Shown here: positions 18,201 to 27,362 of the stretch, one piece after another
Layout: each line of letters starts with the position of its first letter
How positions within the stretch are numbered: position 1 is the first letter of the stretch
From: Bradyrhizobium cosmicum
Lineage (GTDB): Bacteria > Pseudomonadota > Alphaproteobacteria > Rhizobiales > Xanthobacteraceae
Length of the DNA: 64,000 nucleotides
Direction: 5' to 3'
Assembly: GCF_007290395.2 (NCBI RefSeq)
Contig: NZ_CP041656.2
Span: 558,001-622,000 of the forward strand
Made by a program: the position numbers and the translations under genes
The notes under the pieces: model-generated
Databases searched by the model: none
What the model was told of the DNA's origin: nothing
Seen by the model: only the letters and a program-made list of their open reading frames with translations

Positions 18201-18368
18201 TTCGAGCTAGGCCCAATTCCACCCGAGGGCTATCGAGCTGCCCCAAAAGCTGCGCGAGTAGGTTTTCGGGGTTTTCGGCTCGGTCTGCGAGAGATCCTGG
18301 CCCAGCAGTCGAGCAAGTTTCTTTCGAGATTCTCTCCCTCCGCCATCATGCTTCCCAGCCTCGATCTT

Positions 18369-19151
18369 TCAGGCCGTCGGCACCGTTCCACCATCAATGA
18401 CATATTCGGTGCCCGTGATGGCGCTGGCACGTGGCGACGCGAGGAACGCGATGAGGTTGGCAACCTCGCGCGGGCTCGCCGGTCGACCGAGCGGGATGCC
18501 GCCGAGCCCCTGCATGACCATCGCTTTGCCGCTTTCGTAGTCCGTGCCGGCCTCTGCGGCGAGACGCTCAACGAAATGGACGGCAGCTTCGGTCTCGACC
18601 CAGCCTGGCGAAACGCGAACGACGCGGACTCCCTTTGGAGTCACCTCCTTCGAGAGACTCTTGCTGTAGGTGGAGAGTGCCGCCTTCGCGGCCGCATACG
18701 CGGTCGTCGATTGCGGAAGCGGCAGCTGATGTTGGATCGATGTCACATGGATGATGACACCGGAGCCTTGCGCGATCATCGTTGGCAGCAGCGCGCGATC
18801 GAGCCGAACCGCCGGCATGAGGTTGAGATTTATCTCTCGCTCCCATGCATCGTCGTCAATGACGGCAAAACCACCTGCCGGCGTGCTCGAACCGCCGACG
18901 ACGTTGACGACGATATCGATGCCACCGAGCAGATCGAGAACGCCTTTGGCGACAAGCGCACAGCCTTCGCCTGTGGTCAGATCTGCGGCAATGTAGCTGA
19001 CGCCGGGCGCAGACGTCGCCGGGACGGAGCGCGCCGTCGTCACGACGAGCGCGCCGGCCTGGTGCAGGATTTCGACTACGGCAGCGCCGACGCCTTTCGT
19101 GCCGCCCGTGACGAGAACACGACGGCCGCGCAGTTCGAGATCGAAATTCAT
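18369..19151 (-). CDS. SDR family oxidoreductase
   Basis: Classical short-chain dehydrogenase/reductase of 260 aa. Seen: the nucleotide-binding TGGTKGVG near the N-terminus, NVVGGSS in place of the usual NNAG, the catalytic Ser in VTSIQHQ, the YAAAK catalytic pair, and a C-terminal GTEYVIDGG. The ATG overlaps the stop of the SnoaL-like gene (ATGA), so the two are co-translated. An HxlR regulator is divergent from the pair. The substrate is unknown; such units often reduce quinones or aldehydes, which here is only a guess. Confidence 0.88.
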   Translation of the reverse strand: MNFDLELRGRRVLVTGGTKGVGAAVVEILHQAGALVVTTARSVPATSAPGVSYIAADLTTGEGCALVAKGVLDLLGGIDIVVNVVGGSSTPAGGFAVIDDDAWEREINLNLMPAVRLDRALLPTMIAQGSGVIIHVTSIQHQLPLPQSTTAYAAAKAALSTYSKSLSKEVTPKGVRVVRVSPGWVETEAAVHFVERLAAEAGTDYESGKAMVMQGLGGIPLGRPASPREVANLIAFLASPRASAITGTEYVIDGGTVPTA

Positions 19152-19474
19152 GCCCCGATCTCCAGGTGGGCGATCTTGTCGCCTTCAAGAATGAAGCTGT
19201 AGCGCAGGTCGACCGGACTGCCGGGGAAGTTACCTGTGACGCGGCTTGTCACGATCGTCCTCTCCGTGTCCTCCACGACGGCGAAGGGTTCGCTGCTATA
19301 GGTGTATTTGGTGGACGCTTCCGCCTTCCAGCGACGGATCGCCTCGCGGCCGGTGTGGGTCTTTCCCTCATCTTTCACGACGGCGCCCTCGGTGAAGCAG
19401 TCCGCAATGCTGGCGCGCTCCGTGCGGTCGGCGGCAAAATAGGCGGCAATAGGCTGTGGCAAGGTGACGGACAT
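19148..19474 (-). CDS. SnoaL-like/NTF2-fold family protein
   Basis: A 108-aa protein with the pattern of the nuclear-transport-factor-2 fold: an initial helix IAAYFAADR, an acidic segment [18 protein letters not shown] and REAIRRW, then antiparallel strands. The start is the ATG at 19474 with AGGGAG upstream; longer in-frame starts lie inside the HxlR gene and lack a binding site. It is the first gene of a two-gene unit with the SDR at 18369. Members can be polyketide cyclases, isomerases or unknowns; no catalytic assignment can be made. Confidence 0.85.
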   Translation of the reverse strand: MSVTLPQPIAAYFAADRTERASIADCFTEGAVVKDEGKTHTGREAIRRWKAEASTKYTYSSEPFAVVEDTERTIVTSRVTGNFPGSPVDLRYSFILEGDKIAHLEIGA

Positions 19475-19543
19475 GGAAACTCCCTTCATGGCGCGTGGGC
19501 CGTCCCGGTGACGGCGTTGCACGGCATGAGAGCTCGTCCTAAA

Positions 19544-19559
19544 CTTGCCAAATGGCAAG
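19544..19559. promoter_or_regulatory. candidate HxlR operator overlapping the hxlR-type start codon
   Basis: CTTGCCA, two bases AA, then TGGCAAG form a perfect 7-bp inverted repeat between the divergent SnoaL/SDR unit and the HxlR gene. It covers the regulator's ATG at 19552. HxlR proteins bind as dimers to such dyads in divergent spacers, so autoregulation and control of the SDR operon are likely but inferred. Confidence 0.5.
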
Positions 19560-19965
19560 AACGGACGAAAAAGTAAGGTACTCACCCGAAGGTAAGCAGT
19601 CTTCCGGCTACACCCGCGAAACAGCAGCTGAAGGCGTTGAACAGGCATTGAAGCTGCTCGAAGGGCGATGGAAGCTGACCATTCTCTTCCACCTGTTCGG
19701 TGGCAGGGTGCTGCGCTTCTCGGATCTCGAACGCGCCATCCCGGCGGTGTCCCAGAAGATGCTGATCCAACAATTGCGGCAGATGGAGCAGGCCGGCATC
19801 GTGCGCCGGATCGTCCACCATCAGGTGCCCCCCAAGGTTGAATACGCGCTGACGGATTGGGGGCAGGCGCTTTGCCCGGCACTCGACGCGCTACTCACCT
19901 GGGCCGGACAGCGGAAGCCACCTGGCGTTGCGAACGCGGCCGGAAACGACAGCGACGGCAGATGA
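19552..19965 (+). CDS. HxlR-family winged-helix transcriptional regulator
   Basis: A 137-aa protein with the typical HxlR core: ALKLLEGRWKLTILFHL, RFSDLERAIP, VSQKMLIQQLRQMEQAGIVRR and the wing ending YALTDWG. The N-terminal 25 residues are polar and probably disordered. There is no good ribosome binding site before the ATG at 19552, so the transcript may be leaderless. It is divergent from the SnoaL/SDR pair, its likely target. HxlR regulators often sense quinones or other electrophiles. Confidence 0.88.
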   Translation: MARTDEKVRYSPEGKQSSGYTRETAAEGVEQALKLLEGRWKLTILFHLFGGRVLRFSDLERAIPAVSQKMLIQQLRQMEQAGIVRRIVHHQVPPKVEYALTDWGQALCPALDALLTWAGQRKPPGVANAAGNDSDGR

Positions 19966-19983
19966 CGCGCGCAGCGCGCCGCC

Positions 19984-20937
19984 TCACTTCACCACCCTCC
20001 ACCTCCCATCCCCCGCACGCTTCAGTGCCGGATCGCTCACCCGCACATGCTCCGCCAGAAAATCGATGAACGCGCGGACACGCGCGGGCAGCGGTGCGGT
20101 GTGGCCGACATAGACGGCGTGGATGTCTTCGCGGTCGCCGGGATTGTAGTTTTGCAGCACAGGCACGAGGCGGCCGGCCTCGATGTCGGGGCCGATGTGG
20201 AAGAGGGCGAGGCGGGCGAGACCGACGCCGCCGAGGCAGAGGCGGCGGGCCGCTTCGCCATCGCTCACGCGTGAGGCCGGGAGCGGCACGGCTTCCTCGG
20301 AATGGTCGCCGCGCTTGAACGGCCAGCCGCGGATACTGCGCGGAAAGGTCCAGCCGATGCCGCGGTGATCGGCGAGATCCGCCGGTATCTTCGGCGTGCC
20401 CCAGCGCGCCAGATAAGCCGGCGCGCCGACCACGACCATGCGGCTGCTGCCGAGCTTTCGTGCGACGAGGCGTGAGGCACGCAGTGGTCCGACGCGGATG
20501 GCGACATCGGCGCGTTCCTGCATCAGGTCGATCAACGTGTCGGTCAGGACGAGATCGAGCGTGACGTCGGGATGCTGTTCGAGGAAGCGCGGGATCAGCG
20601 GCATCACATGCAGTATGCCGAAGGGGATGTTGCTGTTCACGGTGAGGCGGCCACGCGGCGTGGCGCCTGAGGCGGCTTCGCGTTCGGCTTCCTCCATCTC
20701 GGCGAGGATGCGCACCGCGCGCTGATAGAAGGCCTGGCCTTCCTCCGTCAGCGTGAGCTTGCGCGTGGTGCGGTTGATCAGCCGCGTGCCGAGCCGCGCC
20801 TCGAGCCGCGAGATCAGCTTGCTGACGCCCGACGGCGTCAGGCGCAGTTTTCGCGCGGCCTGCGTGAAGCCGCCGAGATCGACGACACGGACGAAGACTT
20901 CCATCTCGGCGGAGCGGTTGGTGTCGAAACGGGCCAT
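19984..20937 (-). CDS. LysR-family transcriptional regulator
   Basis: A full-length LysR regulator of 317 aa, with an N-terminal HTH (GGFTQAARKLRLTPSGVSKLISRLEARLG pattern, residues about 22-50) and a periplasmic-binding-like effector domain from about 95. The TRKLTLTEEGQAFY stretch and the LIDLMQERADVAIRVG segment place it in the CrgA/DmlR-like group. It is divergent from the MFS exporter gene starting at 21036 and probably regulates it. The effector is unknown. Confidence 0.9.
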   Translation of the reverse strand: MARFDTNRSAEMEVFVRVVDLGGFTQAARKLRLTPSGVSKLISRLEARLGTRLINRTTRKLTLTEEGQAFYQRAVRILAEMEEAEREAASGATPRGRLTVNSNIPFGILHVMPLIPRFLEQHPDVTLDLVLTDTLIDLMQERADVAIRVGPLRASRLVARKLGSSRMVVVGAPAYLARWGTPKIPADLADHRGIGWTFPRSIRGWPFKRGDHSEEAVPLPASRVSDGEAARRLCLGGVGLARLALFHIGPDIEAGRLVPVLQNYNPGDREDIHAVYVGHTAPLPARVRAFIDFLAEHVRVSDPALKRAGDGRWRVVK

Positions 20938-21035
20938 GTTGAATTCATGTCACAAATGATTGGATTGCGGACATTCTAGTGGCTTTGCTGCGGCGCGGCT
21001 ATCTGCGTGGCTCGTCCCATCCCTTGGAGCCACGC

Positions 21036-22217
21036 ATGCCTCCCGCCGTCCTCGCCCTCACCGCCGGTGCCTTCGGCATCGGCACCACCGAGTTCATCAT
21101 CATGGGCCTGCTGCTCCAGGTCGCCGCCGACATGCATGTCTCCGTGCCGGTCGCGGGCCTGCTCATCTCCGGCTATGCACTCGGCGTGTTCGTCGGCGCC
21201 CCCCTGCTGACCCTGGCGACGCGGCGGATGCCGCGGAAAACGGGGCTGCTGGCGCTGATGGCGATCTTCACGCTGGGCAATGCCGCCTGCGCGCTGGCGC
21301 CGAACTACGAATTGCTGATGGCCGCGCGCGTACTGACGTCGCTTGCTCACGGCACCTTCTTCGGCGTCGGCTCGGTGGTGGCCACCAGCCTCGTCGCGGA
21401 GGACAAGCGGGCCTCCGCCATTGCCACCATGTTCATCGGCCTGACGGTCGCAACCCTCCTCGGCGTGCCCTTCGGCGCATGGTTCGGCCTGATGCTCGGC
21501 TGGCGCGCGGCGTTCTGGGCGGTGACGGTGATCGGCGTGGTCGCCTTTGCCGTGGTGGCCGCGTTCGTGCCCGGCCATGTCGGCAACGGCGACAAGCCGA
21601 TCTCGCTCGCTGAAGAAGTGGCTGTGCTCGCCCGTCCGCAGGTGCTGCTCGGCCTTGCCATGACCGTGTTCGGTTTCGCCGGCCTGTTCGTCGTCTTCAC
21701 CTACATCCAGCCGATCCTGACCCGCTTCACCGGCTTTCCGGAGGCCGCGGTCTCGCCGATCCTGCTGGTGTTCGGCGCAGGTCTTGCGATCGGCAATGTC
21801 GCCGGCGGCAAGCTCGCCGATCGCGGCCTTGCACGCGCCCTGATCGGCACGCTCGCGGCGCTCGCCATCGTGCTGCTTGGTCTCGCCGCCCTGTTGTCGG
21901 TCAAGATCGCCGCCGTCTCGCTGATCCTGCTGCTCGGCATTGCGGCCTTCGCGACGGTCGCGCCGCTCCAGCTTCGCGTGCTCGAAGCCGCCGGCCCGAG
22001 CGGCCGCACGCTCGCCTCCAGCCTCAACATCGCCGCGTTCAATCTTGGCAACGCGCTCGGTGCCTGGGCCGGCGGCGTCACCATCGATCGGGGGTTCGGC
22101 CTCGCAACGCTGCCTCTGGTTGCGGCCGGCATCACAGCCATCGGCTTCGCGCTCGCGCTGTGGAGCCTCCAGCTCGACCGCAGGCAGGCCGCCGTCGCTG
22201 CGTGCCCGGCGGAATAA
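21036..22217 (+). CDS. MFS transporter, DHA1 family (AraJ/YdhP-like)
   Basis: Inner-membrane drug:H+ antiporter type permease of 393 aa with 12 predicted membrane segments and a cytoplasmic loop near residues 180-200. The N-terminal GIGTTEFIIMGLL pattern, and RVLTSLAHGTFFGVG with its glycine-rich helix, are typical of the AraJ/YdhP/Bcr subgroup of sugar and drug exporters. The start is the ATG at 21036 with TTGGAG 7 nt upstream; an ATG 57 bp earlier gives a non-hydrophobic extension. The divergent LysR gene is the probable regulator. The substrate is not predictable. Confidence 0.88.
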   Translation: MPPAVLALTAGAFGIGTTEFIIMGLLLQVAADMHVSVPVAGLLISGYALGVFVGAPLLTLATRRMPRKTGLLALMAIFTLGNAACALAPNYELLMAARVLTSLAHGTFFGVGSVVATSLVAEDKRASAIATMFIGLTVATLLGVPFGAWFGLMLGWRAAFWAVTVIGVVAFAVVAAFVPGHVGNGDKPISLAEEVAVLARPQVLLGLAMTVFGFAGLFVVFTYIQPILTRFTGFPEAAVSPILLVFGAGLAIGNVAGGKLADRGLARALIGTLAALAIVLLGLAALLSVKIAAVSLILLLGIAAFATVAPLQLRVLEAAGPSGRTLASSLNIAAFNLGNALGAWAGGVTIDRGFGLATLPLVAAGITAIGFALALWSLQLDRRQAAVAACPAE

Positions 22218-22358
22218 GCCGCCGCGAATTTCGCCGGGGGACCGGCTGCTGACGATTCGTCGCATTGGCGGCTGCCGCCAACGCGCCATGCAGAAACGCA
22301 CCTGTACACGGTCGCGTGACCTTCATAACCTCCGCCGCGCAATTTCAGGAGATGCGAC

Positions 22359-23936
22359 GTGGCGAAGAAGACGGCGACCAAGAAGAAAACTGCTTCGAAG
22401 AAAGCAGTGGTGAAGACCAGCACGGCCCGCAAGGGAGCTGCAGCGAAAGCGGCCCGGAAGACGGGCAAGCCGGCGGTGAAAAAGGCGGCAACGCGCAAGC
22501 CGGCCGTGGCGCGCCGCCCGAAGGGGGCGGCCTGGCAATGGTCGGCTGTGGAGACCGCGGCGGCGATCCGCTCCGGCGCAATCTCCGCGGTCGAAACCGT
22601 CGAAGCGCATCTGGAGCGGATGCGCACCGTCAATCCGAAGCTGAATGCGGTCGTCGTCGATCTCTCGGAAGAGGCTCTGGCTGCAGCGCATGCGGCCGAC
22701 AAGCAGCGCGCCAAGGGCGGCGAACTCGGCTTGTTGCACGGCGTGCCGATCACCATCAAGGAGAACGTCGACTACGAGGGCCGGCCGAATTTCAATGGCG
22801 TTCCCGCCAACAAGGATTTGATTGCTCCCTCGGATTCGCCCGTCGTTCGTAACCTGAAGAAGGCCGGGGCGATCGTCATTGGCCTCACCAACACGCCGGA
22901 ATTCTCCTTCCGCGGCTTCACCGACAATCCCCTGCACGGGCTGACGCTCAATCCCTGGGATCCGAACATCACCTGCGGCGGCTCATCCGGTGGCGCGGGT
23001 TCGGCGGTCGCCGCCGGCATCGGTACCATTGCGCATGGCAACGACATCGGCGGCTCGTTGCGCTGGCCGGCGCATTGCAATGGTGTCGCCACCATCAAGC
23101 CGACGCAGGGCCGCATTCCCGCCTTCAATGCCAGCGCAACGGCCGAGCGGCCGATGCTGGCGCATTTGATGTCGGCGCAGGGGCCGCTCGCCCGTCACGT
23201 TGCCGACGTCCGCCTTGCGCTGGAGGCGATGAGCCAGCGTGATCCGCGCGATCCATGGTGGGTGCCGGCGCCGCTGGTCGGACCGAAGCCGAAGGGACCG
23301 ATCAAGGTCGCGCTGGCCAAGATCCCCGAGGACATGGACGTCGATCCGTCGGTGCGCGCGGCGCTGCGTCAGGCTGCCGATCATCTGGAGCGTTCCGGTT
23401 ATCGCGTCAGCGAGGCCGACGTGCCCGATATCAACGGCGTCTGGCAGACCTGGTGCGACATCATCACCAACGAGACGGTGGTGATGCAGGAAGCCGGCAT
23501 GCTGAAGGTCACCTCCGAGGACTTCCACAAGGCGTGGAACGGCATGAAGAGCAAGGCCAATGTGCTCGACCTGCCGGCCTGGATGCGGGCTACCGCGGCG
23601 CGCAGCGGCCATATCCGCGCCTGGCAGCTGTTCTTCGAGGACTATCCGGTGGTGCTGGCGCCGACCACGGTGAAGCCGACGCCGGGGCCGCGCGACGACA
23701 CCGTCAGCGCCGAGCGCGTGCAGGAGATCTTCTGGGGCGAGATTCGCTTCATCTCCGCGATCAACGTGCTGGGCCTGCCCGGCGCGGTGGTGCCGGTGGC
23801 CTTGCATGATGGCAAGCCGATCGGCGTGCAGCTCATCGCCGGGCGTTATCGCGAGGATCTCGCGCTCGATGCGGCAGGGGCGATCGAGAAGCGCGCCGGC
23901 GTGCTCAGCCATCGTCTCTGGGAAACGATGGACTGA
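22359..23936 (+). CDS. amidase-signature family hydrolase with Lys/Ala-rich N-terminal tail
   Basis: Amidase-signature enzyme of 525 aa. The catalytic triad is visible as Lys134 (ITIKEN), the cis-Ser of the GGSSGG loop (207-212) and the nucleophile Ser233 (DIGGSLRWPA). Unusually, residues 1-57 form a tail of KK, TKK and KAA units very like histone H1 or bacterial H1-like proteins, with no acidic residue. The GTG at 22359 has AGGAG 8 nt upstream, which supports the tail as translated. The fold resembles indoleacetamide and fatty-acid amidases but the substrate cannot be told. The gene stands alone between the MFS gene and the methionine operon. Confidence 0.88.
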   Translation: MAKKTATKKKTASKKAVVKTSTARKGAAAKAARKTGKPAVKKAATRKPAVARRPKGAAWQWSAVETAAAIRSGAISAVETVEAHLERMRTVNPKLNAVVVDLSEEALAAAHAADKQRAKGGELGLLHGVPITIKENVDYEGRPNFNGVPANKDLIAPSDSPVVRNLKKAGAIVIGLTNTPEFSFRGFTDNPLHGLTLNPWDPNITCGGSSGGAGSAVAAGIGTIAHGNDIGGSLRWPAHCNGVATIKPTQGRIPAFNASATAERPMLAHLMSAQGPLARHVADVRLALEAMSQRDPRDPWWVPAPLVGPKPKGPIKVALAKIPEDMDVDPSVRAALRQAADHLERSGYRVSEADVPDINGVWQTWCDIITNETVVMQEAGMLKVTSEDFHKAWNGMKSKANVLDLPAWMRATAARSGHIRAWQLFFEDYPVVLAPTTVKPTPGPRDDTVSAERVQEIFWGEIRFISAINVLGLPGAVVPVALHDGKPIGVQLIAGRYREDLALDAAGAIEKRAGVLSHRLWETMD

Positions 23937-24100
23937 TCAGCGTTCGAGGGCCTCGCGCGCTTGCGCGAGGCCCTCCTGGCTGGATTCATTCGACAAATGT
24001 GAGGCTGCCTTCTCCAAATTGACTCAAATTTTAGCCAATTCATCAACAAGCATTAGGGTTACTTCCTCGATCTCTAAGCGAATTATTGTCCGCTTTACCA

Positions 24101-24178
24101 CCCGCCTCTAACAGAGGAACGGCGGGCAACGCACATGCCTCATACAGGCCAATAAGTGCGGCCCGCTCCACGCGGAGG
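24101..24178 (+). promoter_or_regulatory. candidate cis-regulatory RNA leader of the methionine operon
   Basis: Three competing hairpins lie just before the sulfhydrylase gene. Stem A pairs CCCGCC (24101-24106) with GGCGGG (24121-24126). Stem B pairs GCGGGC (24122-24127) with GCCCGC (24161-24166) and encloses CGCAC/GTGCG (24130-24134/24156-24160) and GCCT/AGGC (24137-24140/24146-24149). Stem C pairs CTCC (24166-24169) with GGAG (24174-24177), hiding the ribosome binding site. A and B share bases, as do B and C, so a switch of A plus C (off) against B (on) is possible. It does not show the conserved core of the SAM-II aptamer as I remember it. Confidence 0.45.
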
Positions 24179-24185
24179 TGGCACG

Positions 24186-25487
24186 ATGCGCAACGAGACG
24201 ATCGCTATTCACGCCGGCTACGAGCCCGAGGCCACCACGCACGCGGTTGCCGTGCCGATCTACCAGACAGCGGCCTACGCCTTCGACAGCGCCGATCACG
24301 GCGCGGCGCTCTTCAATCTCGAGGCCGAGGGTTACCGTTACAGCCGCATCGCCAATCCGACCAGCGCGGTGCTGGAGAAACGCATCGCCCAGCTCGAAGG
24401 CGGCGTCGGGGCGCTCGCGGTCGCGACCGGGCAGGCAGCGTTGCATTTCTCCTTCGTCAACGTCGCCGATCACGGCGGCAACATCGTTTCCGTGCCGCAG
24501 CTCTACGGCACCACCCACACGCTGCTCTCGCACATCCTGCCGCGACAGGGCATCAAAGGCCGTTTCGCCGAGAGCGACCGGCCCGAAGCGATCGAGAAGC
24601 TGATCGACGAGAGCACCCGCGCCGTGTTCGCCGAGACCATCGGAAATCCCGCCGGCAATGTCTGCGACATCGAGGCGCTGGCGAAAATCGCCCATAAGCA
24701 TGGCGTGCCGCTGATCGTCGACAACACGGTCGCAACGCCGATCCTGCTCAAGCCGTTCGACTACGGCGCCGACATCGCCGTGCATTCGCTTACCAAGTTC
24801 CTCGGCGGCCACGGCACCACGCTCGGCGGCGCCATCGTCGATTCCGGAAACTTTCCGTGGGCGAAACACGCGGATCGCTTCCCCGGCTACAACAAGCCGG
24901 ACGCCTCCTATCACGGCCTCGTCTATGCCGAGCGTTTCGGCAAGACGGCCTATATCGAGCGCGCGCGCAGTATCTATCAGCGCACCATGGGTTCGGTGCT
25001 GTCGCCGTTCAACGCCTTCCTGCTGCTGCAGGGCATCGAGACCGTGGCGCTGCGGATGGAGCGCCACTGCGAGAACGCCCGCAAGGTCGCGGAATTCCTG
25101 CGCGCGGATCCGCGCGTCGCGTGGGTCAACTACACCGGTTTCCCGGATAGCCCGTATTATCCGCTGGTCCAGAAATATCTCGACGGCAACGCCTCCTCGC
25201 TGTTCACCTTCGGCATCAAGGGCGGCATGGAGGCCGGCAAGACCTTCTACGATGCGCTCAAGCTGATCACGCGCCTCGTCAATATCGGCGATGCCAAGTC
25301 GCTGGCCTGCCATCCGGCCTCGACCACGCATCGGCAGATGTCGGCGGAGCAGCAGCGCGCTGCCGGCGTCCTACCCGAGACGATTCGCCTCTCGATCGGC
25401 ATCGAGCATTCCGCGGATATCATCGGAGACATCGACCAGGCGCTGGAAAAGGCCTGCCCGTCGGCGCGCCTCCAGGCTGCGGAGTAG
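24186..25487 (+). CDS. metY: O-acetylhomoserine/O-succinylhomoserine sulfhydrylase (Cys/Met metabolism PLP enzyme)
   Basis: PLP-dependent enzyme of 433 aa from the cystathionine-gamma-synthase family, of the kind that makes homocysteine from acylated homoserine and sulfide. Seen: the YSRIANPT phosphate-site motif (about 52-59), Asp179 (VDN) stacking on the PLP ring nitrogen, and the Schiff-base Lys204 (HSLTKFLGGHG). The ATG at 24186 has GGAGG upstream and follows the structured leader. The next gene, metA, starts 12 bp later and supplies the acyl-homoserine substrate. The overall pattern is the O-acetylhomoserine aminocarboxypropyltransferase type; whether the acyl group is acetyl or succinyl is not settled by sequence alone, so metZ is an alternative symbol. 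Confidence 0.88.
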   Translation: MRNETIAIHAGYEPEATTHAVAVPIYQTAAYAFDSADHGAALFNLEAEGYRYSRIANPTSAVLEKRIAQLEGGVGALAVATGQAALHFSFVNVADHGGNIVSVPQLYGTTHTLLSHILPRQGIKGRFAESDRPEAIEKLIDESTRAVFAETIGNPAGNVCDIEALAKIAHKHGVPLIVDNTVATPILLKPFDYGADIAVHSLTKFLGGHGTTLGGAIVDSGNFPWAKHADRFPGYNKPDASYHGLVYAERFGKTAYIERARSIYQRTMGSVLSPFNAFLLLQGIETVALRMERHCENARKVAEFLRADPRVAWVNYTGFPDSPYYPLVQKYLDGNASSLFTFGIKGGMEAGKTFYDALKLITRLVNIGDAKSLACHPASTTHRQMSAEQQRAAGVLPETIRLSIGIEHSADIIGDIDQALEKACPSARLQAAE

Positions 25488-25499
25488 GCGGCTGTTGCG

Positions 25500-26501
25500 A
25501 TGACGATCTTGATCGACAGGGATCAAGGTATTCCGAGCCCGGCGCTGGTGCCGGCCGAGGGCGATCTCGCGCGCGATCATGGCGGCGCGGATCTCAACAT
25601 CGGCCTGATCAACAACATGCCGGATCCGGCATTGAAGGCCACCGAGCGGCAGTTCATGAAGCTGCTCCAGGCCGCCGCAGGCCCGCACCGCATCCGCTTC
25701 CACTGCTTCTCGCTGCCGTCGGTGAAGCGATCGCCCGAGGCCAAGTGGCATGTCGAGAGCGAATATTCGGAGCTCACTGAACTCGGGCGGCACAAATTCG
25801 ACGGGCTTATCGTCACCGGCGCCGAGCCGGTCGCGCCCGAACTCGACCAGGAGCCGTATTGGCGCGATCTGACCGAGCTGATCGACTGGGCAAAGGTCAA
25901 CACCCGCTCGACGATCTGGTCGTGCCTTGCTGCCCATGCGGCGGTGCTGCATCTCGACCGGATCGAACGGCGGCGGCTGCCCGCCAAATGCCACGGCATT
26001 TTCGACTGCGATACGGTCACGAACGATCTGTTGACGCGCGCCGCGCCCGTCCCGTTCAAGGTCTCGCATTCGCGCCTGAACGAGATCGCCGAGCGCGACC
26101 TCGACGCGGCCGGCTACCAGGTGCTGACGCGTTCGGCAAAGGCCGGCGTCGATATCTTCGTCCGGCAATATGCCAGCCGCTTCGTGTTTTTCCAGGGTCA
26201 CCCGGAATATGACGCACTGTCGCTCCAGCGCGAATATCTGCGCGACGTCGGCCGCTATCTCGCGCGCGAGCGGGACGATTATCCGCACCTGCCCGTGAGC
26301 TATTTTGACGCAGCGACGGAAGAGAAGCTGGTCCGATTCGAGAAGCAGGCGAGGCACCAGCGCCATCCGGCGCTCAGCAACGAGCTGCCTGCACTGAATT
26401 TGCGCGCCGATATCGCCGCCGGCAGCGCCGCGGCGGTGTTATTTCGCAACTGGCTGCAATATCTCGGCGCAGAGGCCGATGCGCCGGCCCTGGCGCGCTA
26501 G
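25500..26501 (+). CDS. metA: homoserine O-acyltransferase, MetA type
   Basis: MetA-family homoserine acyltransferase of 333 aa, first committed step of methionine synthesis. Seen: the catalytic Cys142 (IWSCLAAHAA), and His234/Glu236 (FQGHPEYD), equivalent to His235 and Glu237 of the E. coli enzyme. The usual WGCWAAQA context is altered to WSCLAAHA, as in the divergent alphaproteobacterial group. It lies 12 bp after the sulfhydrylase gene in one operon. MetA proteins use succinyl-CoA or acetyl-CoA depending on one active-site residue, so the acyl donor is left open. Confidence 0.9.
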   Translation: MTILIDRDQGIPSPALVPAEGDLARDHGGADLNIGLINNMPDPALKATERQFMKLLQAAAGPHRIRFHCFSLPSVKRSPEAKWHVESEYSELTELGRHKFDGLIVTGAEPVAPELDQEPYWRDLTELIDWAKVNTRSTIWSCLAAHAAVLHLDRIERRRLPAKCHGIFDCDTVTNDLLTRAAPVPFKVSHSRLNEIAERDLDAAGYQVLTRSAKAGVDIFVRQYASRFVFFQGHPEYDALSLQREYLRDVGRYLARERDDYPHLPVSYFDAATEEKLVRFEKQARHQRHPALSNELPALNLRADIAAGSAAAVLFRNWLQYLGAEADAPALAR

Positions 26502-26607
26502 CCGTAGTGGCGTTGGTTCCGCGTTAGGATTACCCAAGCGTTAAGCTTGCCTCAACCGGGGCGCGAATGTTTCAGTACAGAAATACGGAATCACAGGAAA
26601 TGCGGTC

Positions 26608-27351
26608 GTGTGGTCGGCACTTCAGGGACGCGTGAGCAATCGGCTGGCCCGGCATTTCCGAGCCGCGCCGCACCGGCTGCCTGCGCATGCGCCGATGGTG
26701 AGTTTCACCTTCGACGATGCCCCCGATAGCGCCGCGGGCGAGGGCGCCTCGCTCCTCGAAGCGCATGGCGGCCGTGGCACGTATTATATTGCCGGCAGCC
26801 TGATCGACCGGCCTTCGGACCACTGGCACGGCCTCTCGAACGACGCAGTGGTCCGGCTCCACCGTGCAGGACATGAGATCGCCTGCCACACTTTCTCGCA
26901 TCAGAGCGCAGCCAATCTCGACGAGGCCACGATGGCCCTCGAGATCGAGCGCAATCGCAATCATTTTCGCGACATCGATTCCTCGATCAAGCTGGAGAAT
27001 TTTGCCTATCCGTATGGCCTCGCCTCGGTCTGGCGCAAGCCGCAGCTTGCCAAAATCTTCCGCTCGGCCCGCGGCATCCTTCCCGGCGTCAATCGCGACG
27101 TGATCGACCTCCAGTTCCTGCGGGCCGCGCCTTTGGTCAATTTCGAGATCGATGCCGCCGGCGTCGACCGGCATTTCGACGAGGCGGCCGCGAGCGGCGG
27201 ATGGCTGATCTTCTACAGCCATGACGTCGTCGATGCGCCGAGCCCCTATGGCTGTACGCCGGCCCTGATGCGTCACGCGCTGGAATCGGCTCAGCGGCGT
27301 GGCATGCCGATCGTGACGGTTGCCGAAGCGCTGCGGCGAATCGGGGCGTAG
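26608..27351 (+). CDS. polysaccharide deacetylase (NodB-homology) family protein
   Basis: NodB-domain protein of 247 aa. Seen: motif 1 SFTFDDAP with its metal-binding Asp pair (about 32-39), motif 2 HTFSHQSA (H-x3-H), and near the C-terminus IFYSHDV, which carries the last His. It probably de-N- or de-O-acetylates a carbohydrate. There is no signal peptide, so it may act in the cytoplasm, as the short family members in rhizobia do. The start chosen is the GTG at 26608 with AGGAAA upstream; an internal ATG at residue 30 would delete the start of motif 1. The substrate is unknown. Confidence 0.82.
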   Translation: MWSALQGRVSNRLARHFRAAPHRLPAHAPMVSFTFDDAPDSAAGEGASLLEAHGGRGTYYIAGSLIDRPSDHWHGLSNDAVVRLHRAGHEIACHTFSHQSAANLDEATMALEIERNRNHFRDIDSSIKLENFAYPYGLASVWRKPQLAKIFRSARGILPGVNRDVIDLQFLRAAPLVNFEIDAAGVDRHFDEAAASGGWLIFYSHDVVDAPSPYGCTPALMRHALESAQRRGMPIVTVAEALRRIGA

Positions 27352-27362
27352 CTTTCTGAACT

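Noticed and set aside
20976..22301. Open frame of 441 codons on the minus strand over the MFS gene
   Set aside because: Composition is a GC-frame artefact (Asp, Arg, Gln, Gly repeats); the MFS protein on the plus strand is unmistakable.
24101..24185. SAM-II riboswitch before the methionine operon
   Set aside because: The gene context fits, but the conserved SAM-II core bases I know are not visible; reported only as an unassigned structured leader.
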